Origin: Capillidium heterosporum
Taxonomy: Eukaryota; Entomophthoromycota; Entomophthoromycetes; Entomophthorales; Capillidiaceae
Direction of reading: 5' to 3'
NCBI GenBank assembly: GCA_016630905.1
Contig: WBMQ01000012.1
Location: 1,178,001 to 1,242,000, forward strand
DNA: 64,000 nucleotides
The notes beneath the pieces are model-generated. The model had not been told where the DNA came from. It did not search any database and worked only from the letters and a program-made list of their open reading frames with translations. A program made the position numbers and the translations under genes. Positions 11,720-22,593 of the stretch are shown here, piece by piece. Each line of letters opens with the position of its first letter. Within the stretch, counting starts at the first letter, position 1.

Positions 11720-12502
11720 TTACTGAGCTTTTGGCTTTTTAAGGTAAGGCAAAAACGAAAAGAGATAGCCCAGTTCATTCAACTCAACTCCATCGTACAT
11801 TCTACTTTGGTGCCTATACACAGTCAAAAGTAAACCATGGTACTCTGCGACACCAATCAAGACGTGCCAAACTGCATGCAGCTGAGGGTTAGCATAGAGG
11901 CCTTGTACCAATGAACAAAAGTTTAAATCAATCAGCCAGCCGATAAAGGCGACCGTCCCCAAGATGAGCCTAGTTTTACAACTGCTTTGCATCCAGGAAC
12001 CTTCAGGTAAATCCTTATACAAGTAGGTGTGTATAGCTATAGAGGAAACGTGTATAGCAGCAAACGAAAGTCGAAATAGGAGAGCTTGCAGCTCACCATT
12101 CAAAAATACGGTTAGCAAAGTTGAAACTATGGCTAAAAGGACGACGATGGCACTTGCAACTTTAAATTCCCTTCGATCCAATAAAACTTGCAAAGATAGA
12201 GTTAAAGACAGACTGGCTACCCACAGCATAGGTAGTTCGTCCAACATCTGGGACCAGTGCTTCAAAGTACCGTGGAAGAGTGCCGAACCTAGACCTACTA
12301 CTGACAATAGTCGAAAACATAGCCGTTGCTTCTGACTAGTGAAAAAGTTGTAATGGACTCCAATTTCTCCTAGTAGTACTATGACCAGCGATGATATAGT
12401 ATTGAAAAATTCAGCAACGTATTTGGTGTGCTGATAATTCGTCTCGCACCAATCTACCGTTGAAGTAATAGGTTCCCAGTAGCCTTTAGGGTGGAGTATC
12501 AT
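11720..12502 (-). CDS. Alkaline ceramidase (Ypc1/Ydc1/ACER family)
   Basis: A single exon of 260 residues, the normal family length (about 260-315). It hydrolyses (dihydro)ceramide to a sphingoid base and fatty acid in the ER/Golgi membrane. Hallmarks in order: GYWEPITSTVDWCETNY (residues 7-23; the Asp, Glu and Asn that bind calcium in ACER3), a run of seven hydrophobic segments, GLGSALFHGTL (zinc-ligand His at 78), QMLDELPML, and HAVWHVLIGVAEYHG near the C-terminus with the remaining zinc histidines. All expected metal ligands are present, so it should be active. The first ATG directly precedes the conserved WEP motif. Confidence 0.94.
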   Translation of the reverse strand: MILHPKGYWEPITSTVDWCETNYQHTKYVAEFFNTISSLVIVLLGEIGVHYNFFTSQKQRLCFRLLSVVGLGSALFHGTLKHWSQMLDELPMLWVASLSLTLSLQVLLDRREFKVASAIVVLLAIVSTLLTVFLNGELQALLFRLSFAAIHVSSIAIHTYLYKDLPEGSWMQSSCKTRLILGTVAFIGWLIDLNFCSLVQGLYANPQLHAVWHVLIGVAEYHGLLLTVYRHQSRMYDGVELNELGYLFSFLPYLKKPKAQ

Positions 12503-13433
12503 GCTGAATTGTTGAGGTTGGGGTAGGCCTGTAGTTGATTGAGAGTATACCTTTTGTAGTGTTGAATGTAAGTTGAAGGCTAAATTTGGTTAGGTATGGG
12601 CAAGAGTAACAAAACTACAGAACTGCATGTCCTATGTCGATTTTACTATCTACCCGGTTCTGCTCCTTTCACAAAATAGAGAGCAGTTTATGTTCTTTTC
12701 AAGTTTATCTGTGATCATCTATCGAATCTTCTGGATTCAAACTACCAATTAAGTTCACTTTTAATACACTTAAAGCTCGACATATAGGTTCAATTTTATA
12801 ACACAAATCTATAGTCGAAAGTGACAATAAATTTAGCACGATACAATAAATATTGGAATATATTTATTGCAAGTGCAAAGTATATTTAATGGATGGCTGT
12901 TAAAGATTTGATAAATCTATATAGTATCTAAAGTTAAATTCATTTTCAAAGCTAACTACACCTATTTTTGAAAGTCTTGTAACAACTTTACTAATAATTA
13001 TTCATCAAAAAGCGACAATTTATACGAGACTGGGTGTAAACTTCTAGAATATATATTTTAAAAGCTCTATGATGTATCTATCTAATTAGTTTCTTTACAA
13101 TCAAAATATATAGAGGAAGTTGCTATGAAACTCAATATGCTTGCTACCTCAGCAACAAATGAATGCAATTTACAAATTGAGCGGAACAGTTGGTTTCCTA
13201 AAGCTAATCAATAAATTATCGGAGTTACTTCCAATATAGATAAATCTGGTAATCGAAAAATCGATAAATTAGGATAGCGAACTTTCTCATCTAATAGATT
13301 GCCTTCTAGTTCCCTTTCAAGTAATGCCACAAAATAAATTGGATATACAGAATATGATCGTCCTCCACTTTACCTCTTTTGCATCTTTCCAGCACAACAG
13401 CAAAGTTCAGGGCAACGACATTAGCCACTTAAA
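12503..13433. other. Divergent spacer, 0.9 kb
   Basis: AT-rich region between the ceramidase (-) and pseudokinase (+) start codons. No ORF, repeat or RNA recognised; it presumably holds two promoters. Confidence 0.4.
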
Positions 13434-15596
13434 ATGATGGTAGAAGAGAGTTACGAACCCGAAGCATCGGAGTACCAACCTACATTAACTTATATAAACA
13501 CATGCATCCGGCAACTTCTAACTTTGGGATCGGATGTTGAAACCTACGACTATAGCCGCGAACTTTCACATTATATCCACAAGCAGAGCAAGGCTATGTT
13601 GTCGGCACTGCAGGAGCTATTGACCAACTACAACAAGTTGACCGAACTTATGGATTGCCAGCAGCTCAACACTACAGTCAACAACTTTAACGAGGCACTA
13701 TTGGAGTTTACTAGGGCGTACCAGAAGTATGATAGCATCTCCTACTTTGGTAGACTGACCAACTTCAACACCAACCTCAACTTGGAAACCAAGCTAAAGT
13801 CAGCAGTCGACCATTTATTAGAAGTAGTTGAAAATAGCTTGAACTTTACGAGCCAGAGTGAGCCCAAGTTGAAACGCATCGAAGCTTTGAAGTTCAGCGA
13901 CGGAGTTCTAGTCAAGGTACTCAAAACTTTGAAGGAGGTTACCAGTCAGACCAATCAAATTTACAGTCTGAAGCAAGGCATCATAAGAGATATCGAGATG
14001 ATTGACGATGAGGAGGATAAAAGCCTGCTGAATAGTTTTGAAATCACCTTTGACAGTGTCAAGAAGCTCCCGGGAGCAACGCCGTTCCAAGCTTCTACGC
14101 GACAGCTTATCAAGCGTACCTATGACGACAAGGAGGTCGTAGAATTGATTTTCGATACCAATTTGAACAAATTGAACAAGGTCGAGCTACTCAAGGAGGT
14201 TGCCACTTTAAACTTACTAAAAGTCAATCCCAACATCCTAGAAATCTTTGGTTTACGTTATCGACCCAACTACTGTGGTATCATTATGGAATACTGTCAA
14301 TTTGGTTCGCTGTTAAACTTTATTGACACTCAACAGTTCCAAAAGCAAAGTTTTAGCCAGGAGAAGGTGGAAGAAGTCAAGTATAAATTTACATCGAATT
14401 GCTGCCAAGGATTAAGTTTCATTCACCAGCTCGGCTTCTTGCACAAAAACATCACCCCTAACAACCTTCTAATTACTTCCAACTTGGAGATCAAGCTGTC
14501 TGGGTTTGAATTTTCTAGGGATGCCTCCAACCGACTGTCAAGTACGCAGCTGGACCTCGACAAGTATAAGTTCCGTTGGATGCCTAATGAGTACTTTTTA
14601 CAAGGCGATCAACTCAATTCCAAATCGGATGTCTACTCGCTAGTTCTAACTTTGGTATACTTGTGGGAGGAGACGACTCCCTACTTAGAATTGGAGGACC
14701 CGTCTCAAGTCAAATCGGCATTGGAGTCCAACCCGAATTGGCAATTTGAAAAAGTACCTGAGAAACTTAAAGAAGGATTCGTAAAAGGGTTGAGTACGGC
14801 ATACGAAGGTAGATCGAGTTCAAGAGAGTTGCTGGAGTTTGTAGAGAAGCGGTTACCCACCAAAACTAACACTGCAGCATCCACTCCAAAGACTCCTAAC
14901 TTCAACGAAGGCAACAAGTTTGATTTATCCCTCAACACTTTAGAAGCTCCCACTACACCAAGTAGTAACCGTCCCAGCCCCAAACAAAAGAAACCAGGCT
15001 ATGAAACAAGATTCCTCATGAATGAAGAGGAGGCTTTATCCAACGATTTGGATCCCTACCTTCCTAACTTCACCAAAGATAGCGTACCTTCCATCGATCT
15101 AGCTCTCCGATACCATGACTCTAACGACAAGGTGGAAGCCTACAAACAGTTCCAGAAGTTGGCCAACTTTGGTGATTTACAAGCGTTTTATTATATTGGA
15201 TACTATCATTACTGGGGTGTCCCCAGTTTTTTGGAAAAAGATAAAGCCAAGGGAGTCGAGTACTTTGAGTTGGCGGCCGCCTCCAACAACTCGGATGCCT
15301 TAGATCACTTAGGCATTCACTATTTGGATAAGGCCAACAAGTATGTAAAGAGAGATGGGGATAAAAAAGATTGGAAGGAGGTTTGGAATAAGAAGGCGTT
15401 CGAGTTGTTTGAGAAGGCTTCTAAACTAGGGAATGTGAAAGCCCATTATCATTTAGGAGATTGTTATATAAAAGGATTGGGATGTCAAAAGGATCGGACT
15501 TTGGGCTTGAAGTTAGTGCGAAGAGCGGCAGATAATGGGCATGTTTTGGCGGTTAATAATTTGAAGAAGGCACTGGCGAGTTCGTTGAACTTTTAG
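13434..15596 (+). CDS. Helix-bundle / pseudokinase / Sel1-repeat protein (MLKL-like architecture)
   Basis: A single exon of 720 residues. Residues 1-210 are predicted all-helical with heptad-like Leu spacing. Residues 220-480 have a protein-kinase fold: glycine-poor N-lobe, hinge IIMEYCQFGSLLNFI, a degraded catalytic loop HKNITPNNLLI at 337-347, then RWMPNEYF and SKSDVYSLVLTLVYLW. Key residues are lost: the beta-3 lysine is absent (EVVELIF), HRD is HKN, and DFG is SGF, so catalysis is unlikely. Residues 480-540 form a Thr/Ser/Pro linker with several TP/SP sites. Residues 555-720 hold Sel1 (TPR-like) repeats: QAFYYIGYYHYWG, KGVEYFELAAA, KAHYHLGDCYIKGLG. Kinase-Sel1 proteins are abundant in early-diverging fungi, and the bundle-plus-pseudokinase order recalls MLKL. 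A signalling or cell-death scaffold role is inference. Confidence 0.82.
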   Translation: MMVEESYEPEASEYQPTLTYINTCIRQLLTLGSDVETYDYSRELSHYIHKQSKAMLSALQELLTNYNKLTELMDCQQLNTTVNNFNEALLEFTRAYQKYDSISYFGRLTNFNTNLNLETKLKSAVDHLLEVVENSLNFTSQSEPKLKRIEALKFSDGVLVKVLKTLKEVTSQTNQIYSLKQGIIRDIEMIDDEEDKSLLNSFEITFDSVKKLPGATPFQASTRQLIKRTYDDKEVVELIFDTNLNKLNKVELLKEVATLNLLKVNPNILEIFGLRYRPNYCGIIMEYCQFGSLLNFIDTQQFQKQSFSQEKVEEVKYKFTSNCCQGLSFIHQLGFLHKNITPNNLLITSNLEIKLSGFEFSRDASNRLSSTQLDLDKYKFRWMPNEYFLQGDQLNSKSDVYSLVLTLVYLWEETTPYLELEDPSQVKSALESNPNWQFEKVPEKLKEGFVKGLSTAYEGRSSSRELLEFVEKRLPTKTNTAASTPKTPNFNEGNKFDLSLNTLEAPTTPSSNRPSPKQKKPGYETRFLMNEEEALSNDLDPYLPNFTKDSVPSIDLALRYHDSNDKVEAYKQFQKLANFGDLQAFYYIGYYHYWGVPSFLEKDKAKGVEYFELAAASNNSDALDHLGIHYLDKANKYVKRDGDKKDWKEVWNKKAFELFEKASKLGNVKAHYHLGDCYIKGLGCQKDRTLGLKLVRRAADNGHVLAVNNLKKALASSLNF

Positions 15597-16452
15597 GACT
15601 TGAAGCCTTTTTAACCTTTGCAATAAACTTTATATTTCTATGTAGAGTATTTTTGATACTTACGTCGAGTAGGTTTAGGTAGATGGGTTGGATATTTGGG
15701 TTTGGATATCCTATAGGGTGCTATACTAGTAAACTAATAGATTTTATAATTAGCTTGAATGTTGGATTCAATAGTAGTAATTTCATAACTATCTTTGAGG
15801 TACTTACTAAACATGGTTGATATGGAATGTAGTGTCATCCAAAATATTTCTACTTTCGATAGAGATAATAATACGTTAAGACGTGGCGCTATTATACAAG
15901 CTATAGCTAAAGGCTCTATAGTAAACCTCTAGATATCTTATATTTTGTAAACAATACCTATGGTTAACTATCTTTAGGCTATATCTCCCTATAAGCAATA
16001 ATACAAATCTATTTAAAGGCTATATGAGATTTTAGAATGTATACTATGATAGTCCAAAATAAAACAACTTTTATATCATATTTCACATGGCACGTGTATT
16101 AATTATGAGTTTTTCGCTTAAAATACATACTTTTGCTTGAATTACAAAGGAATTTAGGGATCAAATTCAAATTTTGAACTTTGTCAACTTGTCTGTAAAA
16201 ACCAACACTGACATGTAATTCAACTTCACTCAAAACAAAGTTTTCAAGGCTATTCAATATATTCAACAAATTCAACTAAACCAAAGACAAACAATAATTA
16301 GTAACGATATATCAACTTATTTCTTCACCAAGAGAATTTTAACTGGCAGCCAACTTACCCGATTACCATATTGAATTTGATACGTATTCAAGTGATTTTT
16401 ATCAAACATTACTAAATTTAAGTAAGCTATTTATCCTCGAAACCTATTATCT
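15597..16452. other. Spacer without recognised gene
   Basis: AT-rich sequence between the pseudokinase gene and the degenerate gene at 16.5 kb. I see no coding, RNA or repeat signal. Confidence 0.4.
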
Positions 16453-17242
16453 ATGCTCGACTATCTGTTGAAACTTCAGCTCGAAAGTTCCAAGAAAAGA
16501 TTATCTAATTTAAGTAGATCTTCTAGTTCACTTGGCAACTTTGAAAGCATTTGCTAAATCAATCCACAATCTGATGATACAAGACTGGAGAGATAACTTT
16601 TACAAATTGTATTTAATATTTAGTCGGTTTGCAAAGGACAATCTATTTGCCAGTATGATCAAATCTAAACTTGCGATACATGTCCGGTACAGACGAACTG
16701 AGCATACGTATATCGTAGTCGATTATAGAAAGAAGGCAGCTGAAAAGCCGTCCTACGTCCAATTCAAGTATACCTACATAGAAAACACCGATCCAAAAAC
16801 TAAAACGAACTACAAAGCACGGCGCCTAGAGCTAACTCAGTCAGATTCCAACCACTCACATCCTGTAAATTTATCTTCTTCACTTGGATGTGCGTATCAA
16901 GAGAATGAAAGCGGTAGAATTGCAACTGAATTTTATTTTAGAAAAGAGTAAAAGAAATCCAAGGAGCTGCTTACCTGTTTAAGTTATATTCGAATCTTGG
17001 AGCAATCGGATTCCAGTGCTTTAATCAACGTCTTCATATTAGAGCATAGTTATGGTCCAGATGTGATAGTCGATAATGTCGGAAATGGTACCTTAAGCTG
17101 TAGTTTGTGTGATGAAGCTAGATTCAACTGCAAGATTTGCTCTATAGATGGGATTTTTAGTTTGAATCCTATCAACTTGGAGGATGATTCAATTAGCTTC
17201 AATTTGAACTACTGTAAAGATGAAACTATTTATCTGAGATAG
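16453..17242 (+). pseudogene. Broken gene of unknown family
   Basis: An ATG at 16453 opens 34 codons (MLDYLLKLQLESSKKRLSNL...) that stop at about 16555. The next reading frame then carries a good-quality coding stretch (HNLMIQDWRDNFYKLYLIFS ... HVRYRRTEHTYIVVDYRKK) to a TAA at 16949. In that same frame, directly after the TAA, coding-like sequence resumes (KKSKELLTCLSYIRILEQSD ... CDEARFNCKICSIDG ... NLNYCKDETIYLR) to a stop at 17240. So one frame change and one internal stop separate three segments that together resemble one protein of about 260 residues. The last segment has a CxxC-like cluster. No splice signals explain the breaks. No family recognised; decay is the simplest reading. Confidence 0.5.
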
Positions 17243-17514
17243 GTTTATTGAGCTGGAGATGTAATAATAAATGAATATACAGGTTCCTATAGGTTAGATT
17301 TTTATTTTTATAAATATTTTAAAGTTTTTATGATATTCAAAGGCTGTTATTGATGTTTTATAATGTGTATTATTTGACAGCAACTATCAGTAGAATATTT
17401 CAAGATAATATAAGTAAAATGATAAAGAATAGTAATGGAGAATAGACAAAAGTATATCTACATTTATATATATACTTTTGAAACAGATTTAATGGACTCA
17501 ACGAGTTTCAGGAT

Positions 17515-17587
17515 GGGGGACTAGCTCAAGTGGTAGAGCGCCCGCTTAGCATGCGGGAGGCACTGGGATCAATGCCCAGGTTCTCCA
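17515..17587 (+). tRNA. tRNA-Ala(AGC), copy 3
   Basis: Identical 73-nt cloverleaf (G3:U70, anticodon AGC). A TATATATATA run ends about 40 nt upstream and the leader carries GAGTTTCAGGAT, a variant of the shared upstream word. Followed by CAGTTTTTGC, a Pol III terminator. Confidence 0.97.
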
Positions 17588-18280
17588 GTTTTTGCTGGTT
17601 TTACATACCGCCATCAATTTTTATACAACTCTTTATAGCTGTATATATTTTTGAGACCTGTCCAATATCGATAAATTTGACAGATTCCTTTTGCAATACA
17701 GATATTCTCACATTATTTCTATTTCTCCACAGCATTAATTTGGATAGAAAGTTGGAGGTACTGAAAACTCTTGTGAGTCAATTTCAAATGTATGTACAGT
17801 TACTTTATCCCACTATATTAATTTCAACGAGCATATGTACATATCCTTAATATTTACAATACCAAGCGAATAGATAATATATTCGATACGCTACCGATAA
17901 AATCCATTTTAATGTTAAAAGGAAAAGGCACTAAAGAACGCCTCCACAACGTAAATGATGGTAAAACTATAAGGTCATTTGAACCCCAGCTTTGGCAATA
18001 ACAAACCAATTTAGAAGAAGGTTCTCTACCACGAGCTTAAATGGTACAGCAATTTCTCATCCAGATCAACCTACACTACCCCGGGATACTATTTATATAT
18101 CATCAAAATCGATTCTAATGTTATAAAGAAGTAAAAGTAGTTTTCGAACTCACTTTAATCTTTAATTTCTTTTAAAAATCTTATATATTACTTAATACAC
18201 ATACAACCCTAAATAATCGACCCTATACCGAACGACAGTAACGATCGGTTAGCCAACATCATCAAAAGTGAGAATACCTA
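17588..18280. other. Spacer upstream of the tyrosinase gene
   Basis: No gene recognised. The stretch before the tyrosinase ATG contains CTTATATATTAC about 100 bp upstream, a possible TATA box. Confidence 0.4.
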
Positions 18281-19678
18281 ATGAATTTGACGAAAAAGAC
18301 ACCGATACTAGCATTACTCTTCACCCTTCTCAACCTACTACAAGTAGTAATAGGCCAACAGGGACGTGGACCTGAGAGATGTAAGACAATTTCCACTAGA
18401 CGCGAGATCCGAGACTTGACTCCAACTCAATTGCAGCGCTTCATTAACGCGACGTTAGCCTTGCACAAGGAAGGGAATAGCTTCTATCAGAAGCAAAGCG
18501 ACTTACATTTGGAATACTCAATGGTCTGCCACGGAACTCCAGCCTTCTTACCCTGGCACCGACAGTACATTAGGAAGTACGAGATTGCGCTGCAGAGGAT
18601 TGACCCCGGTATCGTACTTCCATACTGGGACTGGAGTAGGGACAGCCAGTCTCCAGAACGTAGCAAGATCTTAAGCCCTAGCTACTTTGGTGGTAACGGA
18701 GTCGGCGAGGAACGGTGCGTAACCAGCGGCCCCTTCGCCAACTGGAAGTTTATGGTACCAGATCAGCATTGTTTGCGCCGCGACTTTGACGACGGGGGCC
18801 AGATATCCCCCTTCTATGCCCCCGAAGCTCTAGAGATTATCTTGGCTAAATCCAAGGACTACAACCAATTCAGAGAGCGTATCGAAACTGCACCTCATGC
18901 CCGTGTCCATGCTGGTCTAGGTGGTAAAGTTGGTGACATCCAAACCATGTACAGCCCCAATGACCCATTGTTTTTCTTGCATCACACCTTTGTAGACATG
19001 TTGTGGTGGGAGTGGCAGATCCGTAATAAGCAGATCGCTTTTTCTTACAACGGATACAACAATATCACCGATTTAACTACCAAAGTCAGTCGCGAGGATA
19101 CCTTGACACCCTTCAACATCAAGGTTAAAGAAGTCTTGGACATTCGAGGCCCAGGCTACTGCTATAACTACCCAAGGTACCAAGCTAAGCTGCCCAACTT
19201 CAAGACCATACCAACATCAGCTCCCAACAAGATCCAGAAACGAAGCCGACATTTCAGACGTCAGCTTCTTGGTGATGCCTTGAAGTTAGGTGGCGACGGC
19301 AACAACAAAGGGTTGCTCGATAACGTAGCTAAGGTCGTAACTACTGTAACTAAAGTCATAAGTAATGGTGACGGTAAGACTATAGTTGATACGATTTCTG
19401 ATACCGTCACTGACGTGGCCAAAGTGGTCGACAATCTACTTCCCCTAAACATTGGTGGCTTATTGGATAATTTGGATTTAAAGCATCTACTCAAGATTGA
19501 CGGTAAGGATCGTACCAAGAAGGGAGTCATCCGGTCCACCAGCAATATCCCGGAAGCTTATTTGGTAGCCAACAAGTTGGATATTAAGCGGGCTCGTATG
19601 CTGGAGTCGGAGTTGAATACTTTGGTGGAGGCTTGTAACGGGTTCGAGGGGTATAAGCCGGATGCCGATCTGTTGTAA
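18281..19678 (+). CDS. Secreted tyrosinase with C-terminal extension
   Basis: Oxidises mono- and o-diphenols to quinones (melanin synthesis or cross-linking) with a binuclear type-3 copper site. Single exon, 465 residues. A signal peptide spans residues 1-25 (ILALLFTLLNLLQVVIG). CuA ligands are His76, His84 (CHG) and His93 (PWHR); CuB ligands are His206 and His210 (PHARVHAG) and His234/235 in DPLFFLHHTFVDMLWWEWQ. The ligand set is complete. After the catalytic domain (about residue 305) there is a dibasic-rich stretch (KRSRHFRRQ) and then a 150-residue tail with repeated Val/Asp/Asn-rich helices. Fungal tyrosinases often carry a C-terminal part that caps the active site and is cleaved for activation; the dibasic stretch is a plausible cleavage site (inference). 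Confidence 0.93.
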   Translation: MNLTKKTPILALLFTLLNLLQVVIGQQGRGPERCKTISTRREIRDLTPTQLQRFINATLALHKEGNSFYQKQSDLHLEYSMVCHGTPAFLPWHRQYIRKYEIALQRIDPGIVLPYWDWSRDSQSPERSKILSPSYFGGNGVGEERCVTSGPFANWKFMVPDQHCLRRDFDDGGQISPFYAPEALEIILAKSKDYNQFRERIETAPHARVHAGLGGKVGDIQTMYSPNDPLFFLHHTFVDMLWWEWQIRNKQIAFSYNGYNNITDLTTKVSREDTLTPFNIKVKEVLDIRGPGYCYNYPRYQAKLPNFKTIPTSAPNKIQKRSRHFRRQLLGDALKLGGDGNNKGLLDNVAKVVTTVTKVISNGDGKTIVDTISDTVTDVAKVVDNLLPLNIGGLLDNLDLKHLLKIDGKDRTKKGVIRSTSNIPEAYLVANKLDIKRARMLESELNTLVEACNGFEGYKPDADLL

Positions 19679-19848
19679 CATCTTCGTCTATTTTAATAAA
19701 TTGAACTTGATATCTTATTTCATTTATGAATTTATGAGCTATTGTATAGTAAGACTAAGTTTAAGTTTGAGATTGTATTCAAAGAAAATGAAAAATTAGA
19801 GATTTATTGATATACCTATATATATGTATATGTGGGTCAAAAGACAAG

Positions 19849-19944
19849 GAGTTCTTAAAGAGCTCCAAGATGGGGGACTAGCTCAAGTGGTAGAGCGCCC
19901 GCTTAGCATGCGGGAGGCACTGGGATCAATGCCCAGGTTCTCCA
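19849..19944 (+). repeat. Left arm of tRNA-Ala inverted pair A
   Basis: A 96-nt arm (23-nt leader plus the tRNA) that recurs in inverse orientation at 23278-23373. Identity covers the leader, the tRNA and the first bases of the terminator. Confidence 0.9.
19872..19944 (+). tRNA. tRNA-Ala(AGC), copy 4
   Basis: Identical 73-nt cloverleaf. Upstream TATATATATG ends about 45 nt before the gene; the 23 nt directly upstream (19849-19871, containing GAGTTCTTAAAGAG) are identical to those of copy 5. CCAATTTTTAGC follows, a Pol III terminator. It faces copy 5, 3.3 kb away. Confidence 0.97.
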
Positions 19945-21408
19945 ATTTTTAGCTTTTTGATAGAACCGCTTCTTTTTCGTCCAACTCTTCAACCTAACAA
20001 TTTATATTTTTTCGAACTTGGTTTTGGAAGTTGATCACAATAGACTGAAAGTCCACAAGGATGTTTTCAAATTTGATATAGCTATTTCTTAAGTGTGTAC
20101 TTGAAGAGTATATCTTTTTAATGCTGCCTCAGCCCTAAATGCCTTGCCTGATTTATTATTTAGAGTATTAAATTGTGAATTTATTTTTGGATGGAGGCTA
20201 TAGTAATGGCATTTATAGTTGGAGCTACCGATCTACTTTTCGTTTACAGCGACATTCAAAAATATACATCTACGTCGGAAATTTCCAAGTAACTTCAGTG
20301 TACACCAGCACCCTTTTGAGAGTCATCGAATAGTTAAATATGATACACAGTTAGCATGTATATTTGTACTAAACTTTTAGCTTCACTAAACAATTTAATT
20401 TCAATACACTTCTAACAAAGCATATTCGTTGAAGAAGCTATGGGAACTTTATTTTCAATCTAAGTAGCTTCAACAGGTACATATACCTCGAAAAACAAAC
20501 ATATGTTCCCTCAATAATTCCCATAGGACAGTAGTTGGATATGTTGATTACTGTAAATATTTTACTTTGAGTTCTTACAACATACGGTTTCCAAATCAAG
20601 TTTCGAACCAATTTGAATACAAAGATCTAGCTCATTCGATGAAGGACTCACTACCTGTTCTTTTGACTAAGATATAGGGGTAGAGTAAACTATATACTGC
20701 TTTCATTAAAGCTATTTAAGGTAGGCCTCTACTATTTTTATAAATGCTGAACATTTATTAAGACATATATTGCATATTCCTAAATCATCTCACTTAAAAA
20801 ATATAATATATTGAATCGATGGAAATTTCTCAATACTTACAAAGTTTTCCGACTAGATAAAGTTTCGTGGATTGACAAGTAATCACCAAGACGTAACTTA
20901 CTACCAAATATTAAAACTACATTCTCAAAGAAATGCCAATTTAGGTTTGTTTTTCACATATAGGATAGTTTATTTAGATATGCATTTTTCCTATAGGAAC
21001 AAAACTACTTAGATCGTACTCATAACTATTGAGTCCAAGCATATTTGATAAGAGATTGTCAATTTTCCTAAAGCATTAGGATTATGATCATAATAAAGTA
21101 ATATATTTTTTGGTGAATTAGATCTTATGGCAAAATTTACTTATAAGTAGCATATTTCTATCAGAATTGAACAACTATTGGTTTAACTGTAGGATAGGTC
21201 ATCAGTATTATTAAATTTATAAACATAGCCTGATAGAAATACCTTTGTATTTCCTATTTCTTTATCAATACTATTCTACCATACAACTCTATACCTTTTA
21301 AAACTACTTTAAAAGATATGCTTGCTAAAAATAAAAGATGTATTTTCAGACATCTTACTCAAAACTAGAGTTTTAAATATACCTGCTATATCAAAATATA
21401 AATCAAAT
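19945..21408. other. Spacer, 1.5 kb, no gene recognised
   Basis: AT-rich sequence between tRNA-Ala copy 4 and the receptor-like pseudogene. No conserved coding stretch, repeat or RNA seen. Confidence 0.45.
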
Positions 21409-22593
21409 ATGGTTTACCTTAGCAACAATAGTAGAGTATATTTAAAATCAATAAAAACACTACTAAGCGAAAGTATACTTTTCAGTTTATCTATCCTAAT
21501 TCTAACTAGCCTTTATTTCAAGCTAAATAGCACAATATCTAGCTTACTCGCATCAACTACTTTCATACAGCAGATTATCTTCAACGTTAATATTACAAGC
21601 CTTACCTTCGCCTTGTTCTTAGTTCTAGTAATATCGTTTCTACCTAAGTTTATGCCATCAAGAATCAGCTAGTTTATAGTTTACTACAAGACCTAATCGA
21701 TCAAATTATTCTTTGATTTCAGACTGGTGTAGCAGTAGTTAATATCATGAATCATTTGATATCTTTTTTCGTATATGCAGCCCCAGCTAGTCCTGCATGT
21801 AGTTTTGTAGCGTTTTGGAGGATGTCCAGTATGCACATGTACTGCCATCTAAATATCACAATCACTCTCAATTTGCAGCTAATGTTCCTCCAGAAAAAAC
21901 TGTTCAAATCCAAATGGAAAAAGTACTACTGGATCGTATCTCTTATCATCAGTCTGGTTTGTATTATAGCCCCCTACGATAAAGTATTTGCTATTTTGCT
22001 ACTAATCTATGTTAGCCCTTGATATATACAACAAAGATGGAGGTGAAATCTGTGACTTCAAGGACTATAATGACAGCGTTGCGTCAAACTTTGACTTGGT
22101 TAGCTTGCTCGAGTTCGTCATCATCATCTACTGCCTAGTTATCTCGATTTTAATCATTGCCAAGCTATTCAAGAATTCAAATTCTCTCAATTTGACATCT
22201 ACATCACTAAAGCTAACAAAAGCATAGCCAAATTTCAAAGAAAACACATCAAAAAGGCAGTATTCCGGATGTAAGTACCTATACTTTGATTTTAATAAAG
22301 ATATAGCTAGTTCTTTGTACCTTGTCTTATGTATCTTGTGTTTGTTCGATTTCATCATCCACGACATTTTATCTTTAGCTGAGACAAGTCCATTTCAACT
22401 ATCTTTTGGACTTGGATTTGGGAAATTTATCTTTACAGTATATGTTTTTATCAGCAGTTTAGAATCTCTTATTTAACTTAACTTTATAGTTCTTATATTG
22501 GATTCGATCCTTCACATCGCTACTAAGAAATGTTATAAGGTCTTCAAGTACCGTAATAACGAAGGTGATGAGATCCTAAAATTACAACAGTAA
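21409..22593 (+). pseudogene. Rhodopsin-type seven-helix receptor-like gene, probably decayed
   Basis: A chain of exon-like segments encodes successive hydrophobic helices in the right order: SILFSLSILILTSLYF and LTFALFLVLVISFL (TM1-2, to 21672), NIMNHLISFFVYAAP and HLNITITLNLQLMFL plus YYWIVSLIISLVCII (TM3-4), a Cys-containing outer loop then LLEFVIIIYCLVISILII (TM5, to about 22150), IKKAVFRM with SLYLVLCILCLFDFII (TM6), and FGKFIFTVYVFISS followed by VLILDSILHIATKK and a polar tail ending at 22593. Intron-like spacers (one with a CTACTAATC branch site) separate them. However, a stop lies between the first two segments and the joins at about 22000, 22160 and 22275 do not keep frame. Likely a decayed G-protein-coupled receptor gene; a divergent functional gene with misread exons is possible. 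Confidence 0.55.

Noticed and set aside
14705-14983. Minus-strand frame inside the pseudokinase gene
   Set aside because: Overlaps a 720-codon gene with clear domains; no independent support.
13434-15596. Active serine/threonine kinase
   Set aside because: The ATP-binding Lys, catalytic Asp and DFG Asp are all replaced.
17530-17850. Open frame beginning MVERPLSMREALGSMP on the plus strand
   Set aside because: It is a translation of tRNA-Ala copy 3 and its flank; the same peptide start appears at copy 5 (23141-23335).
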